A stretch of 36,627 bases of DNA, taken from contig JAMPDX010000013.1 in assembly GCA_023665425.1 (NCBI GenBank), positions 1 to 36,627 of the forward strand, read 5' to 3'. The notes below the pieces were generated by a model that did not search any database, was not told the origin of the DNA, and saw only the letters and a list, made by a program, of their open reading frames with translations. This DNA is from Muribaculaceae bacterium (GTDB lineage Bacteria > Bacteroidota > Bacteroidia > Bacteroidales > Muribaculaceae). A program made the position numbers and the translations under genes. This document shows, in pieces, positions 8,713 through 16,995 of the stretch (the stretch's first letter is position 1; every line of letters begins with the position of its first letter).

Positions 8713-9665
8713 TTTCTGTCATTATCCCCGCATATAATAGTCAAGCTAAAATCGAGCGTACACTCAAGAGCGTGCTTGGGCAAACATATGGCGATATTGA
8801 GGTCATTGTGGTGAATGATGGCTCCACTGACTCTACTGCCGACATTGTAGCGCGTATAGCTGCCACAGACAAGCGTGTTCGCTTGTTCAACCGCGAAAAC
8901 GCTGGCGCGTATCAAGCTCGACTATCCGGCATAAAACAAGCACGTGGAGAATGGATAACCTTTTCGGACTCCGATGACACCCTGCCTGCGAATGCATTGG
9001 AAAACCTGATATCAAATGCTTCAGATGATGTAGACATTTCCGTCGGCACCCTCAATCTAAACAATAGATGGCTATCCCCAAATAATGCCACAGGCAAAAT
9101 ATCAGCTAATGAGTATATCAAAGAGATATTGTTATTGCAAACAAATGTGGGGATGTGTGGAAAACTATATCGTAAAAGGTTATTCAATATTCCCGAACTG
9201 GAGCAGAAGGTGCGAATAGAGCAGAATGAAGACTTGTTGATGCTCATAAAAATCTGTCTTAATGCCGATAAGGTAATCATTGATGCCGAGAAGATAGTTT
9301 ATAATTATCACTTCAGGATGGCCGGCCAATCGCGTAAAACCACTAAAATGGAAGGTTGGTTTCAGCTGTTTGAGATACTTACCTCTATTTTAAAGCGGAA
9401 TTCATACTTCAACCGCCCTCTGCTCACGTACAAAATCGGTATTCTCTATTCCGAGGGAGTGCTTAAGCTTAATAACCTAAAGGCTGTCTGGAGCCTGGTA
9501 ATGTCGGTGCTCGATGAGGCCGGTAAAAACTCTCTCACGGAAGATGAATTGAAGAAGATACGCATCATCAAGTCCCCCTACAAACGCACACTGCATGGTA
9601 TATTATGGCAGGCGGAAATCAGATCGAAAAACGTTGTCAAAAAGATTTTGGGCTACGAGCAATAG
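8709..9665 (+). CDS. Family 2 glycosyltransferase
   Basis: A 318-residue GT-A fold enzyme. The N-terminal ISVIIPAYN, VIVVNDGSTDST and ITFSDSDDT supply the nucleotide-sugar binding residues and the DxD-type metal motif. EQNEDLLMLIK (about 175-185) fits the acceptor/base region of GT2. It probably adds a sugar to the lipid-linked repeat unit on the cytoplasmic face. Donor and acceptor are unknown. It overlaps the flippase gene by 4 bp and converges with the polymerase gene across only 15 bp, with no hairpin terminator in between. Confidence 0.9.
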   Translation: MISVIIPAYNSQAKIERTLKSVLGQTYGDIEVIVVNDGSTDSTADIVARIAATDKRVRLFNRENAGAYQARLSGIKQARGEWITFSDSDDTLPANALENLISNASDDVDISVGTLNLNNRWLSPNNATGKISANEYIKEILLLQTNVGMCGKLYRKRLFNIPELEQKVRIEQNEDLLMLIKICLNADKVIIDAEKIVYNYHFRMAGQSRKTTKMEGWFQLFEILTSILKRNSYFNRPLLTYKIGILYSEGVLKLNNLKAVWSLVMSVLDEAGKNSLTEDELKKIRIIKSPYKRTLHGILWQAEIRSKNVVKKILGYEQ

Positions 9666-9680
9666 TGCCCCAAAATCCTG

Positions 9681-11036
9681 TTATGCTTCGGCGTCACTAC
9701 GCATGGACCACTTGATTTGTCGTTTGCCCAAGAGTTTTATATCAGCATATTTGGGTAGTGTGTTCCAGCTACTTGAAGCCACAATCATATATATGAAAAC
9801 CAAATAAAAGCCCACCTCGTTAAATGAAGCATTATATACGCTGATTATCACTGCATTTATTCCCAAGAACCATTGCAGTTGCAGTTTGCGGCCCTGTCCT
9901 CGCCGGAATGCTTTCATGACAACGAACCAATATACGTAATACAACCCGAGCCCTATGAGCCCTAATTCCAACCATATCAAGTGCCCCTCGATCATAGTGC
10001 CTCGCAATAGCCATTGATACTCCTTGGCAAATTTTACTCCCTTGGCTGCTTCATTGATTTTATAATTGCCGATGCCATATCCTACAAACCACGATACCGG
10101 ATGACGGTTCATGATTGCCGGTGTAATAAAGAATTTCAGACCTCGAGCCAAATCAGTCTCATAATCTAATGACTTGTTCTCTACGTAGGCCTCCACCAGA
10201 TTTATGGCGCTATCGTCACCAAGAAGATATGTGGCTGTAGATGCACTGTCTGTAATGTTATCATTATCACCTATCACTGTGGTATATAGATATAGTGCTC
10301 CTCCAACTCCCACCACCATGATAGGCACTACATAAATCATATTCTTGATGAATTGGCGATTCATCGGTATGAGAAAGAAGAAGTACATGATGAGGAACAC
10401 AAACGATATCTTCGTTTCGTTCAAGAATGTGGGGAATAACAAAAAAATGAGTACCCAATTTTTGTACACATTAGCCAAGTAACCCTTTTCATTATCCCAT
10501 GCTCTGAGCATTAGATAGAATGATATCAGATATATCATATTAGATACTGTACCACTCTGCATCCAACCCAATGAGCCACCGCAATAGTCGGGATGTGGAT
10601 ACTTGAGCTGCAATAAGATGCAGGGTATCTGTATCCACAGGAAGCGATACAGATTTCTGTCCATGCGCTCTACAAACCACCCTCTAAACTGGGTGTCTGA
10701 TATCAAATAGCGTAGTATAGGCAATGTAAACAAAAAGCCGATATACAGTCGCATGCCATCAAACCACATGAAGATGCTCAGCTTATTGATCAGGCACGTG
10801 CTCACAAAGCTTAAGATCAGGAAGGTGGCAAGAATTATGATATCCGTCTTGGAGCGCAAAGTCCATAAACCAAGCAGAACGATAAGTCCCTGTGCTATCA
10901 AGCGCACACTTGTCTCTATGAGACGCACCTCCTGCCCGGCCAGCTCCTGGGTGATAAAGTTATAGGTGACCATCACCCAGAATATCACAAACAGGGTGTT
11001 GCAAATCAGTTGATATTTGGTGGTTACCAAACGCAT
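9681..11036 (-). CDS. O-antigen/capsule polymerase or ligase (Wzy/WaaL-like)
   Basis: A 451-residue polytopic membrane protein with about 10-12 hydrophobic segments. One large polar loop (about residues 265-345) holds GDNDNITDSAS and VGYGIGNYKINEA, the usual layout for Wzy/WaaL proteins. FLNETKISFVFLIMYFFF is a motif I associate with O-antigen ligase-like proteins of Bacteroidota. Position beside flippase, GT2, Wzz and Wza supports a polymerase. The fold-back element at 11083-11279 occupies most of the gap between it and the upstream Wzz gene. No separate promoter is recognised. Confidence 0.78.
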   Translation of the reverse strand: MRLVTTKYQLICNTLFVIFWVMVTYNFITQELAGQEVRLIETSVRLIAQGLIVLLGLWTLRSKTDIIILATFLILSFVSTCLINKLSIFMWFDGMRLYIGFLFTLPILRYLISDTQFRGWFVERMDRNLYRFLWIQIPCILLQLKYPHPDYCGGSLGWMQSGTVSNMIYLISFYLMLRAWDNEKGYLANVYKNWVLIFLLFPTFLNETKISFVFLIMYFFFLIPMNRQFIKNMIYVVPIMVVGVGGALYLYTTVIGDNDNITDSASTATYLLGDDSAINLVEAYVENKSLDYETDLARGLKFFITPAIMNRHPVSWFVGYGIGNYKINEAAKGVKFAKEYQWLLRGTMIEGHLIWLELGLIGLGLYYVYWFVVMKAFRRGQGRKLQLQWFLGINAVIISVYNASFNEVGFYLVFIYMIVASSSWNTLPKYADIKLLGKRQIKWSMRSDAEA

Positions 11037-11082
11037 CTATTTGTAGTGTGTCTAATAAAGCAAGTTTATATGGAGGAGCCGC

Positions 11083-11279
11083 TAAGTGGCTGCTCAATTT
11101 AAATTGAACATTATGCCGAGCGAATTTTTGAGCAGATTTTGCAAGTTGACGAAGGAGTTATGCGGGCATAACGACTGAGAAAACTTGGCAAAATCTGCCA
11201 AAAAGGCGCCGGGACTAAGAGTTCTAAATAAAAATGAGCATAGCCACATAAAGTTTAATTTAAATTGAGCAGACACTTA
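11083..11279 (+). mobile_element. Fold-back intergenic element, copy 1 (197 bp)
   Basis: The ends are inverted repeats of about 27 bp (11083-11109 and 11253-11279) differing at two positions; each contains CAATTTAAATT. Inside, GCAGATTTTGC (from 11132) pairs with GCAAAATCTGC and AAGTT pairs with AACTT. The centre is AAGGAG-TTATG-CGGG-CATAA-CGACTG (11152-11177). The core sequence and the layout of nested helices match the copies at 16996-17187 and 25675-25861, although the outer ends differ from those. The core here is on the plus strand, opposite to the flanking genes. The element starts 11 bp beyond the wzz-like stop codon. It is probably a non-autonomous repeat; no transposase is present. 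Confidence 0.75.
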
Positions 11280-11290
11280 TAGTCGACTAA

Positions 11291-12982
11291 TTATGCCTTA
11301 TCTTTGGCATGTGCTTTACTTTTGCTTCTCTTGTTTCTACTTAATGCCTTGTTGCGTACTATCACCAAGGGTATGCCCATGCCGAATACGAAAGCAAGGC
11401 CATATATTACCAGAGGGTTGGGTTTAACCGGTTTTACGCTTGAATATGCACGGTCTATAATCTTACCTACCGGCTGACTCTGCGAGAGGGCTATCTGTGT
11501 CTCTTCGCGCTTTTGTAGCAAGAATGCATAAATAGCATTCTGCACTTCACGGTCTCGATACAGTGTGACAAGCTCATGGGACATTGTCGGGAACTCGTTA
11601 AGCCTTGAGCCCTGCTTGGCCTGCTCAGCCTCTACTGTCTGCAGGTTTATGCGTGCGCTCTGCAAGTCTCTACTTATAGTATTCAGGATATTATCGCGCA
11701 TCGCATCTATCTGCTTGTTAAGATTGTTCAGAGCTGTATTGTTACCCTTGGCTGTGGTAGAGAGGTTCATGTGCTGAGCTATCAAATCATTGTAAGCACT
11801 GATCTGCCTGCCAAACACTTCCATTGACTCCTTCTGTCCGGGAGCACCGTTAAAGGGAATCATGGCATACTGCGTTTCCGGAGATGAAAGAAGTTGCTGT
11901 ATCATCTCCAAGATACGAATATTCGATTGAAGAGTGATGATATTTTCATCTATTGAGCCCTTAAGGGTGAACAGATAAGTGGCCTCAGCCTCCGGGTCTA
12001 CTATCTTGTTCTGCTTCTTATATTGCTCTATCTTGCTCTCAGAGTTTTCAAGCTCGTTGTATAGATTTATAAGACGGGCGTCGATAAAGTCGAGTTGAGT
12101 CTGATTGTAGGCGGTGCGGTCTGCTTCGCGCCCATTGTTATACATATCCATTATGGCATTGACTATATCCTCGCCGCGAGGTATGATTGCATCACCCATA
12201 TCGATTTGTATAGCGTCAGCCTTATTTGAGACACAGGTGGCGGACACATTCTCCGATAGCCATGTGTAGACCTCATTCTTACTCATATACAAGGCCGAGA
12301 CATTCAACTCTTTGCCGGTAGTGGGATAATTCTCCGTCTTGTCTAAATGGAAGACACCGTATGGGGTTTTTACATTATAAGGGAGCTTGTTTACTACTTG
12401 CTCAAATTTCAGCTTGTTCTGCTTTACCTTAAGAGTCCACGGTCCCTTGAGTGGACCCTCCAGCTGAAACTGTGTAGATACACTTATGGTGTCAGCTATC
12501 TGCTTGGGGATATATACACTAATAGGCTCATCATGATAATAGTTGGCACGGCGCTTGAAGAAACCTCTGTCCTGCCAATAATATGTCTGGAGGCCCAACG
12601 TATCTATGAGGTTCATCATCATGGTGTGCGAGCTTATCTTGAATATCTCATCATTGGGATTGGCTCCGGTGGTAGAGCCAAAGCCCATGGTAGACATAAG
12701 TGCTGCCATACCGGCGGCTTGTCCCATACCGCCATCCTCCTGCTGATTGACCATCAGCAAGCCCTGTATGAGATAGACGGGAGATTTCTTCTTCATATAG
12801 AATGCTCCCATGCCGCCGCAAATCACCAGAGAGATGAGGAACACCCACCAATATTTCAGATAACCACGTACAATACCTCCCACATCTATGACATCCTTGC
12901 GCTTGCTCACATCAATTCCCGATGTTGAAGCCGCAGTGTTTTGGTCAATAGCTTGTTCTGAAGACACGTTATTCTCTTCCAT
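11291..12982 (-). CDS. Chain-length determinant protein (Wzz/GNVR type)
   Basis: 563 residues. One membrane helix lies near 47-68 (WWVFLISLVICGGMGAF) and a second near 533-550. Between them are a long periplasmic region and coiled coils (about 300-480, for example ELENSESKIEQYKKQNK). The C-terminal tail is short and basic, with no Walker motifs and no tyrosine cluster. This is therefore a polysaccharide co-polymerase without a fused BY-kinase. It would set glycan length and contact the Wza-like exporter encoded 5 bp upstream. The motif NPLVIYGLAFVFGMGIPL resembles the second helix of GumC/Wzz proteins. Confidence 0.9.
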   Translation of the reverse strand: MEENNVSSEQAIDQNTAASTSGIDVSKRKDVIDVGGIVRGYLKYWWVFLISLVICGGMGAFYMKKKSPVYLIQGLLMVNQQEDGGMGQAAGMAALMSTMGFGSTTGANPNDEIFKISSHTMMMNLIDTLGLQTYYWQDRGFFKRRANYYHDEPISVYIPKQIADTISVSTQFQLEGPLKGPWTLKVKQNKLKFEQVVNKLPYNVKTPYGVFHLDKTENYPTTGKELNVSALYMSKNEVYTWLSENVSATCVSNKADAIQIDMGDAIIPRGEDIVNAIMDMYNNGREADRTAYNQTQLDFIDARLINLYNELENSESKIEQYKKQNKIVDPEAEATYLFTLKGSIDENIITLQSNIRILEMIQQLLSSPETQYAMIPFNGAPGQKESMEVFGRQISAYNDLIAQHMNLSTTAKGNNTALNNLNKQIDAMRDNILNTISRDLQSARINLQTVEAEQAKQGSRLNEFPTMSHELVTLYRDREVQNAIYAFLLQKREETQIALSQSQPVGKIIDRAYSSVKPVKPNPLVIYGLAFVFGMGIPLVIVRNKALSRNKRSKSKAHAKDKA

Positions 12983-12987
12983 ATTAT

Positions 12988-13740
12988 TTATCGTTTGGCA
13001 GTGAGGGCTATTATCAGAGAGGCTATCACACTGGCACCACTCACGATTGTACTTACTACGCTAATTTTAAATGAATTATTCTGATTATACTCGGCTTGAC
13101 CACGACGTGCCACATTGGGCTCCACATATATCACATCATTCTGCTGAAGATAGTAATAGGGGCTTTTTATCAGGTTCGCATCATTCATGTCTACCTGATG
13201 ATAAGTGATCCGACCATCCTCTTCACGTAGTAGTGTGACATTCTCACGCTTACCGAAGACGGTAATGTCGCCGGCCTGTGCCAACGCATCCAAGATGGTA
13301 AAACGTTCGGAGTCAGCCGTAGTTATACCGGGCTTGGCAACCTCACCAAGCACATTGACTTTGAAGTTGAGCAACTCTACGCGTACGTAGGGAGCCTCCA
13401 CGTCCACTGCTATGCGGCGTGTCAGCTCCTCGGCAAGCTGTGTGGTGGTCAAGCCCTCTACATGGAGCTTGCCTAACTTTGGGAAGTTGATATTACCCTC
13501 CTTATTGACTATATAAGTGTAAGTCGTATCCGGCAAATTATATAAAGCTGTAGCCTCCGGAATATCAGAGGTTACATATATGGATAACTTGTCGTCAGGC
13601 ACAATCTTGAGCTGCCAATCAGTATTGCTTATCACTTGGTTCAGCTGTGGAGTGTTGACAGAGAAATAAGCCAAATTCTCATGTGACCTACAACTGAACA
13701 ATAAGGCCAACAAAGGCAATATAAAAAGGAACTTCCTCAT
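12988..13740 (-). CDS. Polysaccharide export lipoprotein (Wza/BexD-like)
   Basis: 250 residues. A lipoprotein signal ends at LLFSC (Cys17). The poly-export domain follows (DKLSIYVTSDIPEA), then a SLBB-type region (VNVLGEVAKPG, ILDALAQAGD). A C-terminal hydrophobic segment (about 226-247) is normal for the short Bacteroidota form. It would form the outer-membrane exit channel for the polysaccharide. It precedes the Wzz gene by 5 bp, so the two are one operon. I find no convincing -33/-7 promoter in the 360 bp upstream. Confidence 0.92.
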   Translation of the reverse strand: MRKFLFILPLLALLFSCRSHENLAYFSVNTPQLNQVISNTDWQLKIVPDDKLSIYVTSDIPEATALYNLPDTTYTYIVNKEGNINFPKLGKLHVEGLTTTQLAEELTRRIAVDVEAPYVRVELLNFKVNVLGEVAKPGITTADSERFTILDALAQAGDITVFGKRENVTLLREEDGRITYHQVDMNDANLIKSPYYYLQQNDVIYVEPNVARRGQAEYNQNNSFKISVVSTIVSGASVIASLIIALTAKR

Positions 13741-14045
13741 GATATTATGATGTTCAAATCATTTAGTAAATGTACAATAATATTTTAGAGCTTATGCTCG
13801 GCCATTTCCGAGCAGGAGTAACTGCATACATACTCTTGCCTTATAACGTAAGCCCACCCTCGAATATTGCATCCTTTCAGACAAAAATTATCCACATCCA
13901 CGTATATCCCCGAGACTGCTGAAACAAAAAACAACACAAAGCATTTTACTCGACAGCCGAGCTAAAAAATCCTTTGTAATTATAATAGTTATCTCCCTGA
14001 TACACAGTGTGTCTAAAAATTAATGAAATTTTTTTATTGAAAAAA
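13741..14045. other. Non-coding region upstream of the Wza-like gene
   Basis: No gene is supported here. A short perfect hairpin, TGCTCGG-ccattt-CCGAGCA, lies at 13795-13814, about 55 bp before the Wza-like start. It could act in the leader, but nothing identifies it. There is no UpxY-like gene and no pair of inverted repeats of the kind that flank invertible capsule promoters in Bacteroides. Confidence 0.5.
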
Positions 14046-14077
14046 TTTGTCAGACTCATAAAAAAGCTGTAATTTTG
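14046..14077 (+). promoter_or_regulatory. Promoter of the tRNA-Asn pair
   Basis: TTTG (14046-14049), 20 bp, TAATTTTG (14070-14077): full Bacteroidota consensus, 26 bp upstream of the first tRNA. Confidence 0.85.
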
Positions 14078-14103
14078 CACCTGCAAACACGAAAGAACGA
14101 AAT

Positions 14104-14177
14104 GCTTCAGTAGCTCAGTTGGTTAGAGCACCTGACTGTTAATCAGGGGGTCGTTGGTTCAAGCCCATCCTGAAGCG
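14104..14177 (+). tRNA. tRNA-Asn (GTT), copy 1
   Basis: A 74-nt cloverleaf. Acceptor GCTTCAG/CTGAAGC, D arm GCTC/GAGC, anticodon arm CCTGA-CTGTTAA-TCAGG with GTT anticodon, variable loop GGGTC, T arm GTTGG-TTCAAGC-CCATC, discriminator G. One U-U mismatch sits in the T stem (second pair) in both copies. CCA is not encoded. Confidence 0.95.
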
Positions 14178-14185
14178 CATAAAAT

Positions 14186-14259
14186 GCTTCAATAGCTCAG
14201 TTGGTTAGAGCACCTGACTGTTAATCAGGGGGTCGTTGGTTCAAGCCCATCTTGAAGCG
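14186..14259 (+). tRNA. tRNA-Asn (GTT), copy 2
   Basis: It differs from copy 1 by a paired change at the base of the acceptor stem: GCTTCAA/TTGAAGC against GCTTCAG/CTGAAGC. The G-C pair becomes A-T and the fold is kept. It lies 8 bp after copy 1 and shares its promoter and terminator. CCA is not encoded. Confidence 0.95.
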
Positions 14260-14262
14260 CAT

Positions 14263-14292
14263 AAAGACCGGATATCCGCCGGTCTTTTTTTT
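14263..14292 (+). terminator. Rho-independent terminator of the tRNA-Asn operon
   Basis: AAAGACCGG and CCGGTCTTT form a stem closed by a short loop and followed directly by a run of T. It starts 4 bp after the second tRNA. Confidence 0.9.
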
Positions 14293-14336
14293 ATATCCTT
14301 ATCCCGGGTCGCCAACCATACCTGTCCGTAACCCGG

Positions 14337-14429
14337 AAATCGGCGGGCTCTGCACGCCTACCGTGTGCGTACGGTGTTACTATAAATCGGTGTTCTGACG
14401 GACACCATCGTATATAGCCTCGTAATGCG
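14337..14429. repeat. Dispersed intergenic repeat, copy B
   Basis: This compact version of the repeat at 6-150 lacks the two spacers. It runs from AAATCGGCGGGC to CGTAATGCG and keeps the GGTGTTC-TGAC-GGACACC hairpin. It lies between the tRNA-Asn terminator and the tRNA-Arg terminator, in a 280-bp stretch without genes. Confidence 0.75.
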
Positions 14430-14489
14430 CCTGTGCTCGCCAACTACCTCTATTCGCTGACCGGAATTTATGGGGTGGGGGATATGGAA

Positions 14490-14521
14490 TAAAAAAGCGA
14501 GGCAGGTGAGGTCTGTCTCGC
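14490..14521 (-). terminator. Rho-independent terminator of tRNA-Arg
   Basis: Read on the minus strand, GCGAGACAG pairs with CTGCCTCGC (8 of 9 pairs plus one wobble) and is followed by TTTTTTA. It lies 18 bp after the tRNA. Confidence 0.85.
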
Positions 14522-14539
14522 ATGTTGTGTTTTTCGGAT

Positions 14540-14616
14540 TGGTGATTCGCACAGGATTCAAACCTGTAACCTTCTGATCCGTAGTCAGATGCTCTATTCA
14601 GTTGAGCTAGCGAACC
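14540..14616 (-). tRNA. tRNA-Arg (ACG), CCA encoded
   Basis: Minus-strand cloverleaf: acceptor GGTTCGC/GCGAATC (one G-U pair), D arm GCTC/GAGC, anticodon arm TCTGA-CTACGGA-TCAGA with anticodon ACG (wobble A, expected to become inosine), T arm ACAGG-TTTGAAT-CCTGT, discriminator A. The CCA tail is encoded at 14540-14542, unlike the two tRNA-Asn genes. Confidence 0.95.
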
Positions 14617-14667
14617 GTCTTTTTGTGGGATTTGTATGTTTGCCTTAAGTGGCTCCCTTTTACACTG

Positions 14668-14698
14668 CAAAATTACGACGTTTTTTTGAATTGACAAA
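14668..14698 (-). promoter_or_regulatory. Promoter of tRNA-Arg
   Basis: On the minus strand TTTG (14695-14698), 19 bp, TAATTTTG (14668-14675): full Bacteroidota consensus. It sits between the end of the acyltransferase gene and the tRNA. Confidence 0.85.
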
Positions 14699-14730
14699 AT
14701 TTTTTAACATTTTTTTTGTTTTTGCCCTGT

Positions 14731-15831
14731 TTAACGGGACCGCAAGTAGCGCGAAAGAGGGGTGACGATAAGTGTCTGGCTGATGTATGATATAAGTGTG
14801 GCAAGCAGAAATATTATCAAAAGTTGCAGCTCTACAGATATGCTAACAGTCAGTTTGTCAATCACTTTTGCTGTAGCTGCGCTTACCAACGAATGAAGCA
14901 TAAAGAAGCTGAAACTTATGTCGCCGAACCATACAAGGCCCTTTTTAATGTAATCAATTACAAGGTATGACACCCCTCTGCCTAAAGACCGCGTCTGTGC
15001 TGCCGTAACATTCTCTGGGCTGCGTACATATACGAAAATGAGGAGCGCTAAGGGTAACCACCAGTATGCAGCTATCGTATATCGGTGGGGAATATATTGC
15101 GTGGTTATCATTGAGAGTATTACCAAAATTATTGACCCTGTCTGGGCCAACGTTTTGGTTGTGTTACTGAGGTTTCCTCGTTTTCGACATAAGGTAAGCA
15201 TGGTGTAGAGCCACATACCTATGTAAAAGTCTACCAATCGAACGGGCGGGAAGATATATATGGCAAATTCTGTCCATGAAGCGGGTATCACTGATGCAAA
15301 AATCAAATACAGCACAATCAATGGTAGTATTGACCACCTCACAAAGCGTGTGTGTTTGAATGTAAACCGAGCTATCGGTATGAACATCAGATAGCAGAAG
15401 AGCAGAGTGGAGAGAAACCAAGACACTCCGTTGCAGCTGTAATAAATCAAGCGGTCCGGAAACCAGCTCTGTATCAAGAATATGTTAGCTGCCACTCCGG
15501 GGAATGTCAGTGGCACTCCAAATGCTATTGTAAGCGACAATATTATTGCCCCAACAAATCCTAAAAGGTGCAATGGGTAAATCTTTGCCAGACGGGAGAA
15601 CATAAACCCCGGTATATGTGTGCTACCGTCTCCAATGTGTTTCTCATGCGACATACACATGATGAAGCCGCTGAGCATGAAGAAGAATGTGACGGCACAC
15701 TCGCTGGGCTTGTCAAAATCCTTATTGAAGGCAAATGGCACATGACTCAGGAAAATCAAGATCGTAAAAAGGCCTCGAAATATCTGAAGGCTTTTGATGG
15801 TGGCGTGCTTATTTGCGACTTCTCTCTGCAT
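14731..15831 (-). CDS. Acyltransferase family 3 membrane protein (OafA/YrhL type)
   Basis: 366 residues with about ten membrane helices. The N-terminal IFRGLFTILIFLSHVPFAF contains the R-x10-H motif of acyltransferase 3 proteins. FFFMLSGFIM and FSRLAKIYPLHL are further family hallmarks. Such proteins transfer acetyl or other acyl groups to extracytoplasmic sugars, so this one probably decorates the surface glycan made by its neighbours. It lies 36 bp after the GT9 gene on the same strand. The acyl group and the target sugar are unknown. Confidence 0.88.
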   Translation of the reverse strand: MQREVANKHATIKSLQIFRGLFTILIFLSHVPFAFNKDFDKPSECAVTFFFMLSGFIMCMSHEKHIGDGSTHIPGFMFSRLAKIYPLHLLGFVGAIILSLTIAFGVPLTFPGVAANIFLIQSWFPDRLIYYSCNGVSWFLSTLLFCYLMFIPIARFTFKHTRFVRWSILPLIVLYLIFASVIPASWTEFAIYIFPPVRLVDFYIGMWLYTMLTLCRKRGNLSNTTKTLAQTGSIILVILSMITTQYIPHRYTIAAYWWLPLALLIFVYVRSPENVTAAQTRSLGRGVSYLVIDYIKKGLVWFGDISFSFFMLHSLVSAATAKVIDKLTVSISVELQLLIIFLLATLISYISQTLIVTPLSRYLRSR

Positions 15832-15867
15832 ATATGGGCAGCTGATGATGTGAAGTAGGAGAGGATG

Positions 15868-16992
15868 CTAATCGTTTGTGTCAGCAACTGAGGTCGAGCT
15901 TAGCAATCGGTCTATATGATCTAAAATCAGTGTCGGTGGGAGTCCTTCCAGGCAATGGAAGTCTGAGAACCGGCATGGCTTGTTGCCATAGATAGAGCAT
16001 GGGCGGCACATCATATCGAGTTGCACGGCATCCTCGCGACGTTGGTGCCACCCCATAAATCCGCAATAAGGATGTGTAGCCCCCCATACACTCACAACGC
16101 GCAGCCCTACCAGCGAGGCTATGTGCATATTGGCGGAGTCCATCGATAGCATGACATTGCAATGGCTCAAGAGGGCCATTTCTGCCGGAAGCCCCAATTG
16201 CAAATTGGCCATATTCACCAACTGCTCGCCATACTTATTGCGCCACTGAGCGAATACCGAGCTCTCTTGTGGGCCGGCACCCATCATAAATAGTTTATAC
16301 CCCTCTCGCACAGCCAGCTTGGCGACAACTTGCTCCATCAGATGTAAGGGATATATCTTTCCCGGATGCTGTGCAAATGGGGCTATGGCTATCCATGTCT
16401 CACCCGGCATTTTGGGCGCTGTGGCAGTAGCAAACAATACCGGGTCGGGGCTAAGATATTCTGTGGGTTGAAGGTGAGGAAATTGCCCTTTATAGAATCC
16501 GGTCTTGTCGAATAGGGAGATGAAGTTATCCTCGCGCTGGAGACCTAATCGCCAGAAGACTTCGCGATATTTGGCTCGCGAGGATGTGAGCGGAAGCATG
16601 ATTTTGTTGCGGGCACGAGTAAGGCGCTTACCGGCTCGCCTGTTCTTGTGTATCTTTGCCACCTTCACTCCTTTGAGCTTGAGGAAGAAGCGCAGTAGCT
16701 TGGTGCGCAACACATCATGCAAGTCGGCGTAAGCATCTATTTCATACTCCTGTTTCAGCTTCCCGGCCAGGCGTCGTAAACCGCTGAGTCCATCATAGTC
16801 CTTTGGATTAAACGGTATAACTGTCAGATTGGAGGGGGCATTTATGAAGAGGGTGGCGGGGAGTTTGCGAGTCAGAAAGAAGAAGTGGATATGTGGGTTT
16901 GACCGGCACACACAATAGACCACGGGGATAGTCATGGCGATATCTCCGAGTGCTGAAAACCGAGTTATGAGTACGTTCTTTATGTCTGACAC
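15868..16992 (-). CDS. Family 9 glycosyltransferase (heptosyltransferase-like)
   Basis: 374 residues with a GT-B fold. The N-terminal KNVLITRFSALGDIAMTIPVVYC and the C-terminal SMDSANMHIASLVGLRVVSVWGAT are the two signatures of ADP-heptose:LPS heptosyltransferase-like GT9 proteins. It probably adds a sugar to LPS core on the cytoplasmic side. The four Cys near the C terminus (MCRPCSIYGNKPC and FHCLEG) recur in Bacteroidota members as I recall. The start is a GTG at 16992. It lies only 3 bp from the end of the fold-back element, so the translation-initiation region is partly inside the repeat. Confidence 0.85.
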   Translation of the reverse strand: MSDIKNVLITRFSALGDIAMTIPVVYCVCRSNPHIHFFFLTRKLPATLFINAPSNLTVIPFNPKDYDGLSGLRRLAGKLKQEYEIDAYADLHDVLRTKLLRFFLKLKGVKVAKIHKNRRAGKRLTRARNKIMLPLTSSRAKYREVFWRLGLQREDNFISLFDKTGFYKGQFPHLQPTEYLSPDPVLFATATAPKMPGETWIAIAPFAQHPGKIYPLHLMEQVVAKLAVREGYKLFMMGAGPQESSVFAQWRNKYGEQLVNMANLQLGLPAEMALLSHCNVMLSMDSANMHIASLVGLRVVSVWGATHPYCGFMGWHQRREDAVQLDMMCRPCSIYGNKPCRFSDFHCLEGLPPTLILDHIDRLLSSTSVADTND

Positions 16993-16995
16993 TTA

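Noticed and set aside
11094..11276. 60-codon open frame across fold-back element copy 1
   Set aside because: It runs on the strand opposite to the conserved core. The related copies do not keep that frame open, and the bases change in stem pairs instead.
7177..13740. Invertible capsule promoter
   Set aside because: No pair of matching inverted repeats around a promoter is visible; the fold-back elements are self-complementary units without a promoter inside.
14380..14697. Open frame covering tRNA-Arg and repeat copy B
   Set aside because: It runs through a tRNA gene and its promoter and terminator, with no protein features.
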